Origin: Psococerastis gibbosa
Lineage: Eukaryota; Arthropoda; Insecta; Psocodea; Psocidae
Direction of reading: 5' to 3'
Assembly: GCA_963971405.1 (NCBI GenBank)
Contig: OZ020484.1
Span: 29,410,770-29,474,769, forward strand
DNA length: 64,000 bases
The position numbers were made by a program, and so were the translations under genes. A model generated the notes under the pieces. That model was not told the origin of the DNA, made no database searches, and saw nothing but the letters and a program-made list of their open reading frames with translations. The number at the start of each line of letters is the position of its first letter. Position 1 is the stretch's first letter. Shown here piece by piece: positions 36,361-48,323 of the stretch.

Positions 36361-37455
36361 CATGATGATCGCCAATTTTCAATAGAAGAGGCATTTAAAG
36401 AAGGTGTGATTTATGGCTAAGGAAATGATGGCGTCATTCTCTGCACATTCTGTATCTGTTTCTGAATATATTGGCCCAAAATAATAAAACTAACTATTTC
36501 TATTTTGATTTTCAATTTTTTACCGAGTTTGTCAGGGGTGGCAAAGTATAAAGAAATACCAGAACCCAAATGGTAAATCCGGGTTTTTTGCTGGTAAGCG
36601 TACCCACCATATAACCGTCACCGTACCGTAGTATCCGTAGTGACAGTCTAAAGAAACCAAACCCTTTTTGGGCATTATCCAATAGATTTAATGTATTTTG
36701 GAACTGTTATGGTAATACAGGGCAGTCTGCTTCCTCATTTTACAGCACTTTGTAGACGACTGAACTTATGTACACGTGTTTTATCATTTTCAATTTGACT
36801 GGTAGCCATTTTGGAATCGTTAATTTGTCGTAAAAAGATGTATCTGTATCTTAGATAGAACTGCGGGCTTTCAGTCATATGCTATCTCATCTATCTACGA
36901 CCAATGTTAACTGAGATATGAATTTTTTAAGTTTTTGATCGGCCACTATCTTCTTTCAAAATGGCAGCCGATCATGCTGGTTAACGAACTCGATCAAGAC
37001 ATTTGTATGATCAATTTTTGTGCCAAGTTTCATTAAAACCGGACAATATTTACGGAAGTTAGGTGTTTCCTAAAATCTATTTATTGTACATATGTATACA
37101 TACATGCATACTCACGAAGTCTACTTTTAGTTCGGGGTATAACTCATTTATTACCAAAAATAAGTCTATGATGATTTTTATTTTGTGTAATAAATATATT
37201 AAATTTACTAAGAGTACATACATATTGTACATATACTTTATGTGTATACATAACATTTTGAACGGAGGGTGGTTTTAGACTCAGGGGGTCATGAAATGAT
37301 AAGTTGTGAAGAAATTTTCCGGAAGTCAAACATTGGTCGCCATCTCAATAGGTAGATGAATCTCCCTAATATATAGTATAGTTTACATATACGACGCCAC
37401 TGAACAGGCTAATGGATAAGCTAACATTATAAAGTGTCGATTATCATTATTATTT

Positions 37456-37641
37456 GGACATGTAGATTAGTGGTAAGGACTCTGACTTTAACCGGAATGT
37501 GGTTGGTTCGAGTCCCACACATGCTACATTTTCTGGTCATACTTCCTAGGGCATGTAAACCAGGCGGTCCCGGGCCTTCCTAGTTGAGTGTAAGAGAGGG
37601 CTTTATAGCCCTAACTCCGCTAGGTTGGCTTAGTAATAAAA
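37456..37641 (+). repeat. SINE family A, copy 2 (best preserved)
   Basis: GGACATGTAGATTAGTGG at the head, B-box GGTTCGAGTCCC, middle GGCGGTCCCGGGCCTTCC, palindromic GGGCTTTATAGCCC and 3' end GGTTGGCTTAGTAATAAAAC. Confidence 0.78.
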
Positions 37642-37753
37642 CAAAGAGTCATTATTATTTATTTATTTGAACCTATTAAACCTTACCCTGCCAACGACCT
37701 CACATATTTTTCCGGGCATTATTGGTATTATTTATATATGAATAAACTGGCAC

Positions 37754-37805
37754 AGTGTAAGAGAGGGCTTTATAGCCCTAACTCCGCTAGGTTGGCTTAG
37801 TAATA
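37754..37805 (+). repeat. SINE family A, 3' end fragment
   Basis: AGTGTAAGAGAGGGCTTTAT onward repeats the last 50 bases of the copy 110 bp upstream almost exactly. A 5'-truncated insertion or local duplication. Confidence 0.75.
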
Positions 37806-38275
37806 TAACAAAAAAAAGTCAATAGAACAAGTCCTCGATTTCACACCACACCGGTTACAAGTGACAATTGACGAACAAAGAAAAAATTAGTCTCAGATCG
37901 ATCAGAGGGCACCCCATTACTAAAAGAGATATTCGGAACAAACTAAAGACAAAAGAGAGAAAAAAAATGCAAATACAACAAAAACCTTGAAACCAAGTAT
38001 GTACCGAAATGCATTACAATAATTAGATGGTACATGATAAGCCAGTCAGTTACTTAAAAAATATTTCTGCATTTTTATTTAACCGACTTAGTTTCATAAC
38101 GGGCTAACTACGTCCAACGACAGAGAAAGTGGTGGAAGGAAGGTGGGAAGTACCTGCCGGAGACCTGAGTCCACAGTCAAGTTGAGTGAGTGCACCGTGC
38201 CGTACCTGTCTGCCCCCAGTGCTCTCCCCTACAGACTTTTAGTTTTCAGACACTCCACGGATTACAACTAACAAT

Positions 38276-38299
38276 ATGTGGATAAATTTAGCTTTGTTG
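38276..38299 (+). CDS. YGPP/YGAPS-repeat secreted protein, coding exon 1 (signal-peptide start)
   Basis: This tiny coding exon encodes only MWINLALL, the first eight residues of a signal peptide, and ends at a perfect TTG|GTAAGT donor in phase 0. The acceptor at 52760 (tttaattacag) continues in phase 0 with VLSTAIIYAVA, completing a typical hydrophobic core and an AVA-type cleavage site. Insect cuticle-protein genes are known for a very short first coding exon with an intron inside the signal peptide, so the architecture supports the assignment. The start lies in a fitting context (aacaatATG). The upstream 200 bp is less AT-rich than the surroundings and may hold the 5' UTR and promoter, but I see no clear TATA box. 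Confidence 0.75.
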
Positions 38300-38800
38300 G
38301 TAAGTCTACAACACTTTTTATTTTTAAATAGACTGTATGTTATGCATTAATAGAAACCGGCCGGAATGGAGGAACCAAAATGTTTGTATGCGTATAGGGG
38401 AGGGTCGCCGAATCATGATTTGTGAATTGAAGATATTTAGCGGAATTCTGTAAAATGAAAGAAATTAGGAGCGAGTTTCATTCATGAATTAAAAATTTTC
38501 GGGTAAAAACATTTGAAACAGAGAAACGCATAGCTTCTAGAAATAAAAGGTGACTCTGCACTCATCACGGGTTCTTTCAATTTCTTTCTCACTTCACCAC
38601 AGAAGGGTAAATTGTTAAGAGTGGGCCGAAAGACCTAAAACTCGCCCGCATAAAAAATAAAGACAGTTTTCTTTCGTTCTTCAATTATGTGGGTACCTTA
38701 AATGATAAATGATAAACGATGCTAGTGCCGCTGTGATCTCAACCTTTCCTCCCTCAAGCGTTCATTTCTATCATAATAAATAAATAAATAATGAATTTTC

Positions 38801-38955
38801 TATTGCAAAGCCAACCTAGCGGAGTTAAATTGCACTCAACTCAGACCACTTGCTTCACATGCCCTGAAATCATGGCCAGAAAATGCGTCAAGCGTGGGAC
38901 TGGAACCGAGAACCTTTCGGGTGAAAGTCAGAATCCGTACCACAACCAGAAGTGG
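38801..38955 (-). repeat. SINE family A, copy near the start of the YGAPS-gene intron
   Basis: Minus-strand copy: GCCAACCTAGCGGAGTT, CATGGCCAGAAAATGCGTC, GGACTGGAACCGAGAACC. It lacks the GGGCTTTATAGCCC block. It accounts for the short open frame across this stretch. Confidence 0.7.
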
Positions 38956-39313
38956 CACGGTTTTGGGATACATCAGATTCGAAATGAAGTTAAAAAATAA
39001 TACGACCAGCCAAAAGTTCACGCTTCAAATGGGAAAAATCTACGGGTAAACTGCATTTTCATGCCCACTCCCAATGAATTTGCCTATCTATCAGAGTCAC
39101 TCGGACGTCACAGTGTTTCTTCCCGCCAAAAGTTTTCATTCTAATTATGGTACCTTCTAAATTATTATTGCGAATTTATTAGTTATGGACACACTGAACA
39201 GTTTTTTCTCTTTGCCTGGCTGGGTGAGCACCTAAAAAAATTCTCAAAAGAAATACACAGCGCAGCATAAAGACCGTCATGACCTAAAGAACCGGTCCGA
39301 GCTCACTCGAACA

Positions 39314-40157
39314 TGCTTTCCAATTTATCAAAATTATTAGATAGAGAAAATTAGTAATTTTATGGCAAATATTTTTCCTATGGCTAAATTTCCGATATCT
39401 CGGGGGGGGGGGGGGGGGGGCGGTTGTCCACCTGACGTCACTGGAAGTGAGGTAAATTCTCGATAGGTCAAACAAACACATTAATTACCACACAGCAATA
39501 ATGGCAGGGCATGCAATGCATTTGAGCGCGAATTTTCTATCATTTTTTTCAAAAAATAATTTTTTGGGCAAAACCAAATATTTTTTTGGGAAAGCAACCT
39601 ATCCGGTTTCGTTACTCAATTTAACACCTAAAACATGCTTGAAGGTAGAAATCATCGATAGAAAGGTTTCGCATTTTTTAGTCATTTTTTCATTAAAATT
39701 TAGTTATTTTTATTTTTTTACCCCCAGAAGCAAACTATCAAGGGGCAAGCGACCCCCCGCATTTTGTCAACATTAATAACGACTACAATCTACGAGAATT
39801 TAAAAGAAATCGTTGGAGCCGTTTTTGAGAAATAATTTTTTTAGACGTTTTTTGGAGTTTTTTGAAAATAAAACCCCCCCAAATTGAGTTAGCCCAAAAA
39901 AAAAAAATGGTCCCGAGGTATGATTTTGTGAACCTACATGCCAAATTTCACTCAAATCCACCGAGTAGTTTGCCCGGAAATCGACGAACAGACAGACCGA
40001 CCGACAGACCGACAGACCGACCGACAGACAGACATTTTGTAAAAACCACTTTTTTGGGTTCCTGGGACCTCAAAACGTGTAAATCCGTTGAAATCTCGGG
40101 ATCGAAAATTTCGACCAACACAAAGCTTTCCTTATACTACGTATAAATTGGAAAGCA
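39314..40157 (+). mobile_element. Long TIR element with GACA/GACC tract, copy 1
   Basis: Starts TGCTTTCCAATTTAT and ends with the exact inverse ATAAATTGGAAAGCA. The inside shares long blocks with copy 2: AACACCTAAAACATGCTTGA, GAAATCATCGATAGAAAGG, GGTCCCGAGGTATGATTTT, a GACA/GACC microsatellite, then GGACCTCAAAACGTGTAAAT. Similarity to copy 2 also covers about 25 bases before the TIR (AAAGAACCGGTCCGAG), so the true left end may lie at about 39287. Confidence 0.7.
39402..39420. repeat. Run of 19 G
   Basis: An uninterrupted G tract within TIR element copy 1; it is absent from copy 2 at the matching place. Confidence 0.85.
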
Positions 40158-42746
40158 AAAATGACGCGATTTTTTTCTTATGGTTATTATAACAGTTCTG
40201 CGATTGGTAAAATTATTAGCTATGCATGCTGCAAGTCGGTTAATAGGTTGACAATACATCTCTCGCTAGATACATTAGCATAATTAACAGATATCCAAAA
40301 GGTTAATACCATGTTTTAAAGCGCTAGGTCACGTTGAGTATCAATTTCAGACAGTACAAAAACCAATAACCTATTCAAAGTGCTTGTCACTAAGGGAGGC
40401 ACATGTAGAGTCGTCGGCAATAATTTGACTTTGCCTATTTGAATAGGCCAGTAAATAATTAGTTTGAAACGATTGGCGACTTAATTACATGCACAGTTGT
40501 ACTAGAGCTTTATGTAGGAGAGATGAGACATTTTTGAATTTCAGCTGGCACCTGCCCCGTCTTCGACAGTTAGAATGGTTGAAAAAGTTGAGTAGCCGGT
40601 GCCACCAGAAATTCAAGGAGCAAATGTCCCATCTTTCCTATTTAGAACTCTTTGTTCAGTTGTACCATAAAACTGAGAAACACAATATTTATAAGCAAGC
40701 CGGGAGTACGTCTAACGCTCTAAATTCGGAGAAGGGCCAGTTCATTTAATCTTTCTATCGTTTCAAAACTTACGGTAATAAACTTTTTTAAACAGAAACT
40801 CAAATAAATATTTGAAATGTTACGGAATTATTGGAATACGGAGTATCTTTTTATAAAGACCCATCCGAACCATTCACACCAAAGTCCCTGATAAAGTTCT
40901 TTTATTCTTTTCATGTAACTCTAATGGATAGGAATAACTATTGACATCTGTATTCTCGTAGATACTGTTAGCTTATAGACAGGTCGAAGAGTAAATTATT
41001 TCTTATAAAACGAGGTTCAGTATTAGGGTCATTTTTAAATTGACTGTAACCGTTTTTGTGACATTTTACTCAAGACAAGTATTCTATTTCTTTCTGAATG
41101 GACCCATGCCGCATGCGAAACAATTTGCACGGAAGTCCCTTCTTATATGCTTTCTTGAAACTAATGGTTGGGAATATTAACATTTACGTGTAGATATACT
41201 TATATAAGTAGTATAAGTAGATACTGGCAGCACTCAGGTGAAAGAAGACATACGATATGCATATAAAGCCCATCACTATTTATGACTGAACCGGTCAGAG
41301 CAGCTCGACAATCCAAAGTATAATGGACCGCTCGTCAGTGGAAAATAATGGATCGCAGTAAAGAAAAAAAAAGTCAAATTCTATTAATTTTCCGGCTTGG
41401 CTCGCTGGATTGGAATGGGGTCTTAAACCTACGTTCCGCACCTAGCTGCAATCTAATAAAGTACAAAAATATATTTTCACCTAACGGCGATCCATTGAGC
41501 ATTTCACGTTTTTCATTATAACTTGTCTCGCAGATTAGGCCTGTTTTCATGCCATGAATGGAGGCCTTAATAGATATGGATATTGAGCGTTATTAACAGG
41601 ATTCCGAGGACATGATATATAGGGGTTACATATGGCACTTCTAGCAATCTGCAGACATTGGCATTTTATCTCTTTATCACAGTTGGTTATATCGTAACCG
41701 TAATCACGACAACTTCATAAAATCTCAAGCAGGAAGTATTGTAGATTTACAGTCAATGCGGAGATTTACACCCAATTTCTCCACAAGATTTGCCCCTTTT
41801 AAGATAACAAGAATACCATTAATAGCAGGGTAATAAAGGGTTCATTGGACTTATCATAGTCATTAAAGGCAGGGGCCTCACAGTCGTAAAACAAATGGAG
41901 CCCTTTTAATTCTTTGTTGGGCTGTTCTGCCTGACGGTAAATTATTAATTAACATTATATCTGAAAATCGGAAATCAGTAAAAAAAAATTACAATTCGGG
42001 ACTCGAACCCACGATTCCTATCCGCGGAATGGTGTTACTAAATATTACAATAACAATGAGCATTTATAATAATGTCAATAACAATGACCATAATATAGCG
42101 CTTGTAATGGATCTTTTGCTTGTTAATTGAAATGACAAAGAATAAACTAAACGTGTGTAAATTTCACTTGCATAAACAGCGAATGAGAATTCAATGAAAC
42201 TCTTATATCGAACATGTTCAACAAGATTGAGACAGTTTAAAATGATTGCACTAATTTTAAATATACCCGGACATGCACTAACCGCAACACTTCTTCTACA
42301 ACATGTAAGAAGTGCATCAGAAAGTGAAAAAAACCACAAAAACGTTCCCGAGAGAGCGAAATTTCACTCGGATTCTGCAATAAGCTAACATATTAAGACA
42401 TAAAGTGCCGAAAATATAATGGCGGTTTTGTATAATGAACGGTATAGCAAAGCAGGCATTAACCGTGATGCTGGTCACGGTGTAATTTGAGGGGGTCCTG
42501 AACCAGAGCAAACCCCTCCCTCTTTAAACACTCATTATTCCTAATTCGATCAAATGATACATGTGCTTCAAATTGCAGTGAAATTATCTTCTGAAGAACT
42601 TTCATTCGGTATCTTTCTTTTGGGTTATTATCTAGCCAAAAATCTGTCACAACAGGTACGATAGCTAGCTGCATTGTGGATTGATTACAACGTTACTGGA
42701 TTCTCGAATTTGGCGCGTATTTCAAATAATAAATACTGATAAAATC

Positions 42747-43477
42747 TTTTAAGAGGAAGCTGACGCAGATATTAGAAACGTCTGTTGCTATTTTTTTATT
42801 CAATTTAATATGTAAGATTATAAGGATTTGGTACATTTAAGCAATAGAAAACAATTTCATACACCATGTTATAAGGTTGTTTACATTTTTTCCATGAATT
42901 TGATAATTTATTTAAGTTCTATTCCCATGAGATTGACAGAAAACCCAAAATTAAAAATAAAAACCTTTAGTCCAGTGTATAAAATAATTCAATACTACTT
43001 AAATGATCAAATCTTCATAACTAAGGTATTAAAAAAAATAATAAAATATATTTTTTCTTTCTTCTTTCTTTTCCTTGTCCATTATTCCCTGGACAAGGAG
43101 TATATATTACATAATACAATAACTTACATAATAATAAATCCCGCATCCCCAAGCTAGCGCTTATTTGGGACAAAAGGCTCATACAGTGCTGCTAAAAAGG
43201 CTTAATCATTTACTTTTGTTATTTATTTATAATGTTTATTTGATTTGATTTTTACTTGTTATTTTAATGTTAATAGTCTATTTTTGTTATTATTACCTCC
43301 TATTGACCAACTATCTTTTTATACCCACTTTTAATTTTTTTTATTTTGTCTTTCTTTTTCCTTGCCCAGTATCCCCTGGACAAGGAGCATATATATAATA
43401 ATAATTATAATAAATTATAAGCAGAGGCTGGGAAGATCCAAGGTTGGTTAATATCAATGAACAGCTTCCTCTTAAAA
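42747..43477. mobile_element. Unclassified element with 16-bp terminal inverted repeats
   Basis: TTTTAAGAGGAAGCTG at the left end and its exact inverse CAGCTTCCTCTTAAAA at the right end bound 731 bp of very AT-rich sequence. Inside, a hairpin block (CCTTGTCC ... GGACAAGG) with its T-rich lead and ATATAT tail occurs twice, at 43073-43098 and 43360-43385. A target duplication is not evident. Confidence 0.5.
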
Positions 43478-43530
43478 ATATTTTAATCGTAAATGGATCG
43501 CTCTAATTAAATAGGTAAAAATATTAAGAT

Positions 43531-43687
43531 TAATCACACACAAACTATTTAATGAATGTATCCGATTGACCCCTTCAGTCGCCTCTGGAGGTTAGTACCT
43601 GTGTTGAGTTACGACACGTCTCCGATCGCATGGCGTGTAAAGACTCGCACAAGTGCAAGCACGTTATCACCTGGCCATCGAAGTCGA
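43531..43687 (-). repeat. SINE family B, copy 2
   Basis: TAATCACACACAAACTATTT, GAATGTATCCGATTGACCCC, ACGACACGTCTCCGATCGCA, and ACCTGGCCATCGAAGTCG in the same order as the other copies. Confidence 0.75.
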
Positions 43688-46402
43688 TTACAATTTTTCT
43701 TACAGTTAGGCACGGTAAAGTACGGTTCGTAAAGACTCGGATATAAAAGAAGAATCTTTTGGTCCATCCCAAGAGTCATGAAATGAACTCGCCTAGTAAG
43801 GAATACAGTCTCGAATATAAAATTATATCCGAAAGAGAATCATCAAAAAAACTGGACAAAGTTGGACTCGAACCAACAATCTACCCTTTTCCGGAGAAGT
43901 AAAAAAATATTAGTTATTTTACAGTTGTTTCTTAACAAAAAGGACATATCACACATCTGGTGCAAAAATGAAGTAACTGTACTTTCTAAAAAAAATAAAA
44001 AATCAAGATTGGAGTAAAATATATGAAACTCTATGATATGATACATTATTCCAAATTTAAAACCTAAAAACTGTGCTTTTTTGTCACAATTGTCCAATTT
44101 GAAAACATTCAAAAGCGATTTCTGAAAAACTTTCATTTTTACAATTGTGCCGTTAAATTGCACCAGATGTGCGGTATAGCAAACAGCAGCAAGTATGTTC
44201 GTAGCTTGAAATGCAGGTTATACGATAAATGTGCAACCTATACAAGGATGTGATGAATCACGAAATCACATGTAATTATTAATTACTGGACCTACTCAGG
44301 TATCATGAGTAATAGCCATTAACCAGACATCTTCAATTTATTTCTGCGGTTGAAAGAAGAAACTGGCCTTTGGCATTGCTACCATTAATTAACTTGAAAG
44401 CCGCATGAACATTGTACAACTACGTCCACTCTGAAAATGGAGATATTAATATTGGAACACAGACAATACAGATAGTATGGAAGAAATAAAAGAAGTTGAG
44501 GAAGCAGGTACTACTACAAGTGCTTTTATGAAATCTCCCTACTACACCTACGCCAGAGCCGAAAGGGATTTTTATATGGAGACTGGTCCAGGCAAGCCAG
44601 AACATGACAAAGTACAAGTTCTAAGAAAAAAGTGTGCCCAGGAATTGAGCTACATACTATGCGACATAAAAGTATGCAATATACACATTACACATTATTT
44701 TATCAAAATTTAGAGGAAACATTTTCCTTCAACTAATTCTTCAATATAGCACCTCTACTACAATCGACATATCCCGCGAAATTAAATGTTGTACACCCCT
44801 TGACACTAATAAGAGATATAATGACTAAAAAATCATGTTTATGAATACACTACTCGTTTTCAACCGAGTAAAAAATTAATGGTTGGCCATATTTAAATTA
44901 TTTAAGTTAAATGTTAGTTTTTAAGTGTTTTTAGTTTAGTTATAATTGCATTGTATTGTGTTCAATATAATTATTCATTCATTCATTCATTCATATCGCA
45001 ATATACCGTATCGTATGTCAAATTAAACTAAGTGTGTCAAAAAGAACGCCACAGAACCGTGACAGTATCTAGAATAGTACTTAATACTAAGCACATTCTA
45101 TAATGGTATACTAAAATCATTTTCTAAAAACCGGCAAGTCCATTAAGTTAATCCATACAACGCCTGGGTGACCTAATGGAAGCAGTCCTGTCTGAACGTC
45201 ACGTCCCATCCATTTGAAACCTATCTTCTCCCAAATAATGAATCAAGAGGTGGGAAAATTACATATATCAAACCATGCGTTTATCCCCACAGATTCGAGG
45301 AATTAGAAACTAGAGCTATGTATTCTACTAGTTATTTGAGCTCTTAAATGGCACTTAAATGAGGGTTCCTAGGCAAGTTGAGCCCACTGTAAAATTCGCG
45401 TTTACCAAAATTAATTTTTACTCTAGAAAGCGGTGTTTTGCTGCATGATTATTCTTTGGTCGAAGTATCAATTTCGTTTTGCATTGAGGTTTATAGTGAT
45501 TTTGTTCGGCATCATATTAAGTCCAGTAAGTATGCAAGAAAAATAGCCCCTTTCAAGAACGTTCCGTTGAATTTACATGAAAATGTGTAGGACTGTATGT
45601 ATGTTTTATAACTTTTTCTGCAGAGAATTTCAGTATCCTGTGTATGATAACTCACGTTTGGTAAATAGTTCATTACTGCTTTGGAAAGTTGTTGCAATTG
45701 ACTAGGGCCTACTGATAATTTTTTTAACGCTGGTAACGACTGTACTTGACAATTCAGGACTGTTAAACAAGCCGTTTCACAGTTACCAAGGAAACAAATG
45801 TATTTTTGTTAGGTTTTCTGGAAAAATATACCCCCAAATTGGGGAACCCGCCATGTGGAATTTAAGCCAAATTGGTCGGTTAGTCTTTCCCCGGAAAAGT
45901 TCATATACGTATTTAGCGGACTAATTACCGGTTTTTATGATACGTCTTGCTGCCATCTGTTTTAAAGATACATAAAGGGCAAATTTTTTAGGGCTTTAGC
46001 ACCTATTACTGTCAGGATATTAATTTGAAAAAGTGAAACACAGTGTTCATTCCAATGCAAGAATATAAGTACCTACTCAACATTCCTCATATAGAAGAAA
46101 CACAGTATTCCATTCCTGTTTGCACAGTATACTACCCTGTGGTTAGTTGCTTTATTAGGTATAGTTTAGTTCTAACCCGACCGAAAGCCTGACTTTAGCA
46201 CAATCAACCGATTTAACCTATTTCATAGCATACTTAAAGATGAAAGAAAAGTACGTTCGGTCTACATAGGCAGACTTTATAAAAGTCATTCTGCCGAAAA
46301 TAAACTTTTGAAGAACGAACCAGTAACTGTCATTGAAAGACTTTATAAGCAAACTTTCCTTGATCACAATAAATAAAGAACCGGTCCGAGTTTTCTCGAA
46401 CA

Positions 46403-47099
46403 TGCTTTCCAATTTATCAATTAGTAGTTAGAGATAATGAGTTATTTCATACTAAATAATTTAATAATAATAGCACGGCACGCAATGTGGGGCGTGAATT
46501 TTATGATTTCTTCAAAAAATAATTTTTTGCACTAAACCAAATACTTTTTTGGTGAAGCAACCTGTTCGGTATTGTTACTCTATTTAACACCTAAAACATA
46601 CCTGAAGGTAGAAATCATCGATAGAAAGGTTCCGCAGAAAAATTATTTTTTAGTCATTTTTCATGAAAATTTATTTATTTTTATTTATTTACCCTCAGAA
46701 GCAAACTATCAAGGGGCAAGTGACCCACCGCGTTTTGTTAACATTAATATCGACTACAATATGTGTAAATGTAAAAGAAATCGTTGGAGCCGTTTTTGAG
46801 AAATAATTAAAATAAATTGAGATAGCCCAAAATAAAAACAATGGTCCCGAGGTATGATTTTTGTAAACCTACATGCCAAATTTCATCAAAATCGACCGAG
46901 TAGTTTGCCCGGAAATCGGAGAACAGACAGAACTACAGACAGACAGACAGACAGACAGACAGAGCGACAGACAGACATTTCGTAAAAACCACTATTTTTG
47001 TTCCTGGGACCTCAAAACGTGTAAATCCGTTGAAATCTCGGAATCGAAAATTTCGACCATCACAAAGCTTTCTTTATTCTACGTATAAATTGGAAAGCA
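46403..47099 (+). mobile_element. Long TIR element with GACA tract, copy 2
   Basis: Same TIR pair as copy 1 and the same internal order, but about 150 bp shorter; the microsatellite here is a purer GACA repeat. The block AAAGAACCGGTCCGAG precedes it from about 46375. Small open frames inside are not real genes. Confidence 0.7.
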
Positions 47100-47118
47100 G
47101 TAAATAATGACTTTGTAT

Positions 47119-47283
47119 TCCATTACTAAACCGAACTAGTGGAGTTCAGACTATAAAGCCCTCTATGACACTAAACTAGGAAAACCCGGGACGACCTGCT
47201 TTACCCTCCTTCCCTCCGAAACACAAAATTTAGCAAGTGTGGGTGAAAGTCGGAGTCCATACCACTTCTGTACACGTCCTGAC
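47119..47283 (-). repeat. SINE family A, diverged copy
   Basis: TCCATTACTAAACCGAACTA, GACTATAAAGCCCTCT, then GGAGTCCATACCACTTCTG and ACACGTCCTGAC. The B-box region is partly deleted. A short end fragment of the same family lies at about 48357-48375. Confidence 0.68.
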
Positions 47284-47721
47284 TGTCATAATTTGGGCAG
47301 TAATGTTGTGGTCACATGTCATTATTGCCATAATCCTGAGCTATCACCAAGCACAGATCCTTGCATCACCTCAGAGAGAAGGTGCACTTTCTGCCATCAT
47401 TAGATTAAATCGCCGTTTGTTAATTTAATACCCAGTAAAAGGCTTGTAAAAATGTCCATTTCCAACGTGCTAAGAGAAAAAAAAATGCGTTTCTCCTTTC
47501 CCTCTTTAGCGCGTTAGATTTCAAGATAAAAAAAACAAATACAAATAACATTAGTAATGGTCAGTCACAAATCACAATAAGAGTTTGCGAGGGATTTTTT
47601 TTAACTACACAATATACTATATATGCCTTATGATATGTTGTATTATTATTTTTTCTCGCTTTTTCTTTTATGTTCTTTTTTTCAGGAAAAAATATAATTT
47701 ATCTACTGATATGTCATCAAA

Positions 47722-47800
47722 AATAGGTTGGCTGGTAGAGTAGCCCTTCGGGGCTAAAGTTCGCTGAATATAAAGACGTTTTTCTTGTCATTTCATTTAC
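47722..47800 (+). repeat. LINE 3' UTR-like fragment
   Basis: GGTTGGCTGGTAGAGTAGCC, a CCTTCGGGG-centred hairpin, GCTAAAGTTCGC and AAAGACGTTTTT resemble the 3' ends of some arthropod LINEs. Weak evidence on its own. Confidence 0.4.
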
Positions 47801-48127
47801 AGGTGTATGTACATAGTTGGGCCTGAACCGAACGGGTGGGCTAGTGGAGGCGTGGCACCATTACAAATTATTAGAAAAAAATAGGAATAAAGATCTATTG
47901 TAAGTCTGAGGACTATTTGGAATCTTGTGATCAGTAATATGACAAAAGTCACGTTTTTCTCTACGGGTGAAGGTGGGGTAAAGCCACAAAGTATTTAGCC
48001 CCAAAAGTATTTTTTGGATCCTGCTACGTTTTAACGACTGGCTATAGGAGGCGTGGCGAGAGGCACCAGAAATTAAAATATATGTATATTATTGGTGGGA
48101 AGCTTTGTCCCATCGCTCCTATATAAA

Positions 48128-48133
48128 TAAATA

Positions 48134-48165
<32 letters not shown>

Positions 48166-48323
48166 TAAATCGCATACAAACAATTTAATGAATGTATCCG
48201 ATTGACCTTTTCAGTCGCCTCTGTAGGTTATTACCCGTGATGAGTACGACACGTCTCCGATTGCATGGCGTGTAAAGACTCGCACAAGTGCTAGCACGTT
48301 ACCACCTGGCCATCGAAGTTGAT
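48128..48323 (-). repeat. SINE family B, copy 3 with long A-tail
   Basis: A run of about 30 T (A-tail on the minus strand), then AATCGCATACAAACAATTT, GATTGACC, ACGACACGTCTCCGATTGCA and ACCACCTGGCCATCGAAG. The long unbroken tail suggests a rather recent insertion. Confidence 0.76.

Larger units (their letters stand above)
18401..38275. other. Intronic, repeat-rich stretch between the BEL/Pao element and the YGAPS-repeat gene
   Basis: About 20 kb inside the large NBEAL intron. Apart from the repeats listed separately, it has no frame longer than 160 codons and none with a recognisable domain. It begins with a G-rich segment (runs of G at about 18439-18451) just past the BEL/Pao target duplication. 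Confidence 0.55.

Noticed and set aside
39960-40035. Regularly spaced GACAGACC-type repeats that might suggest an array
   Set aside because: This is a tetranucleotide microsatellite inside a transposable element, with no spacer/repeat structure.
44477-44713. A 78-codon plus-strand frame starting MEEIKEVEEAG
   Set aside because: Reasonable-looking composition but no motif, no splice or poly(A) context and no neighbour that supports it.
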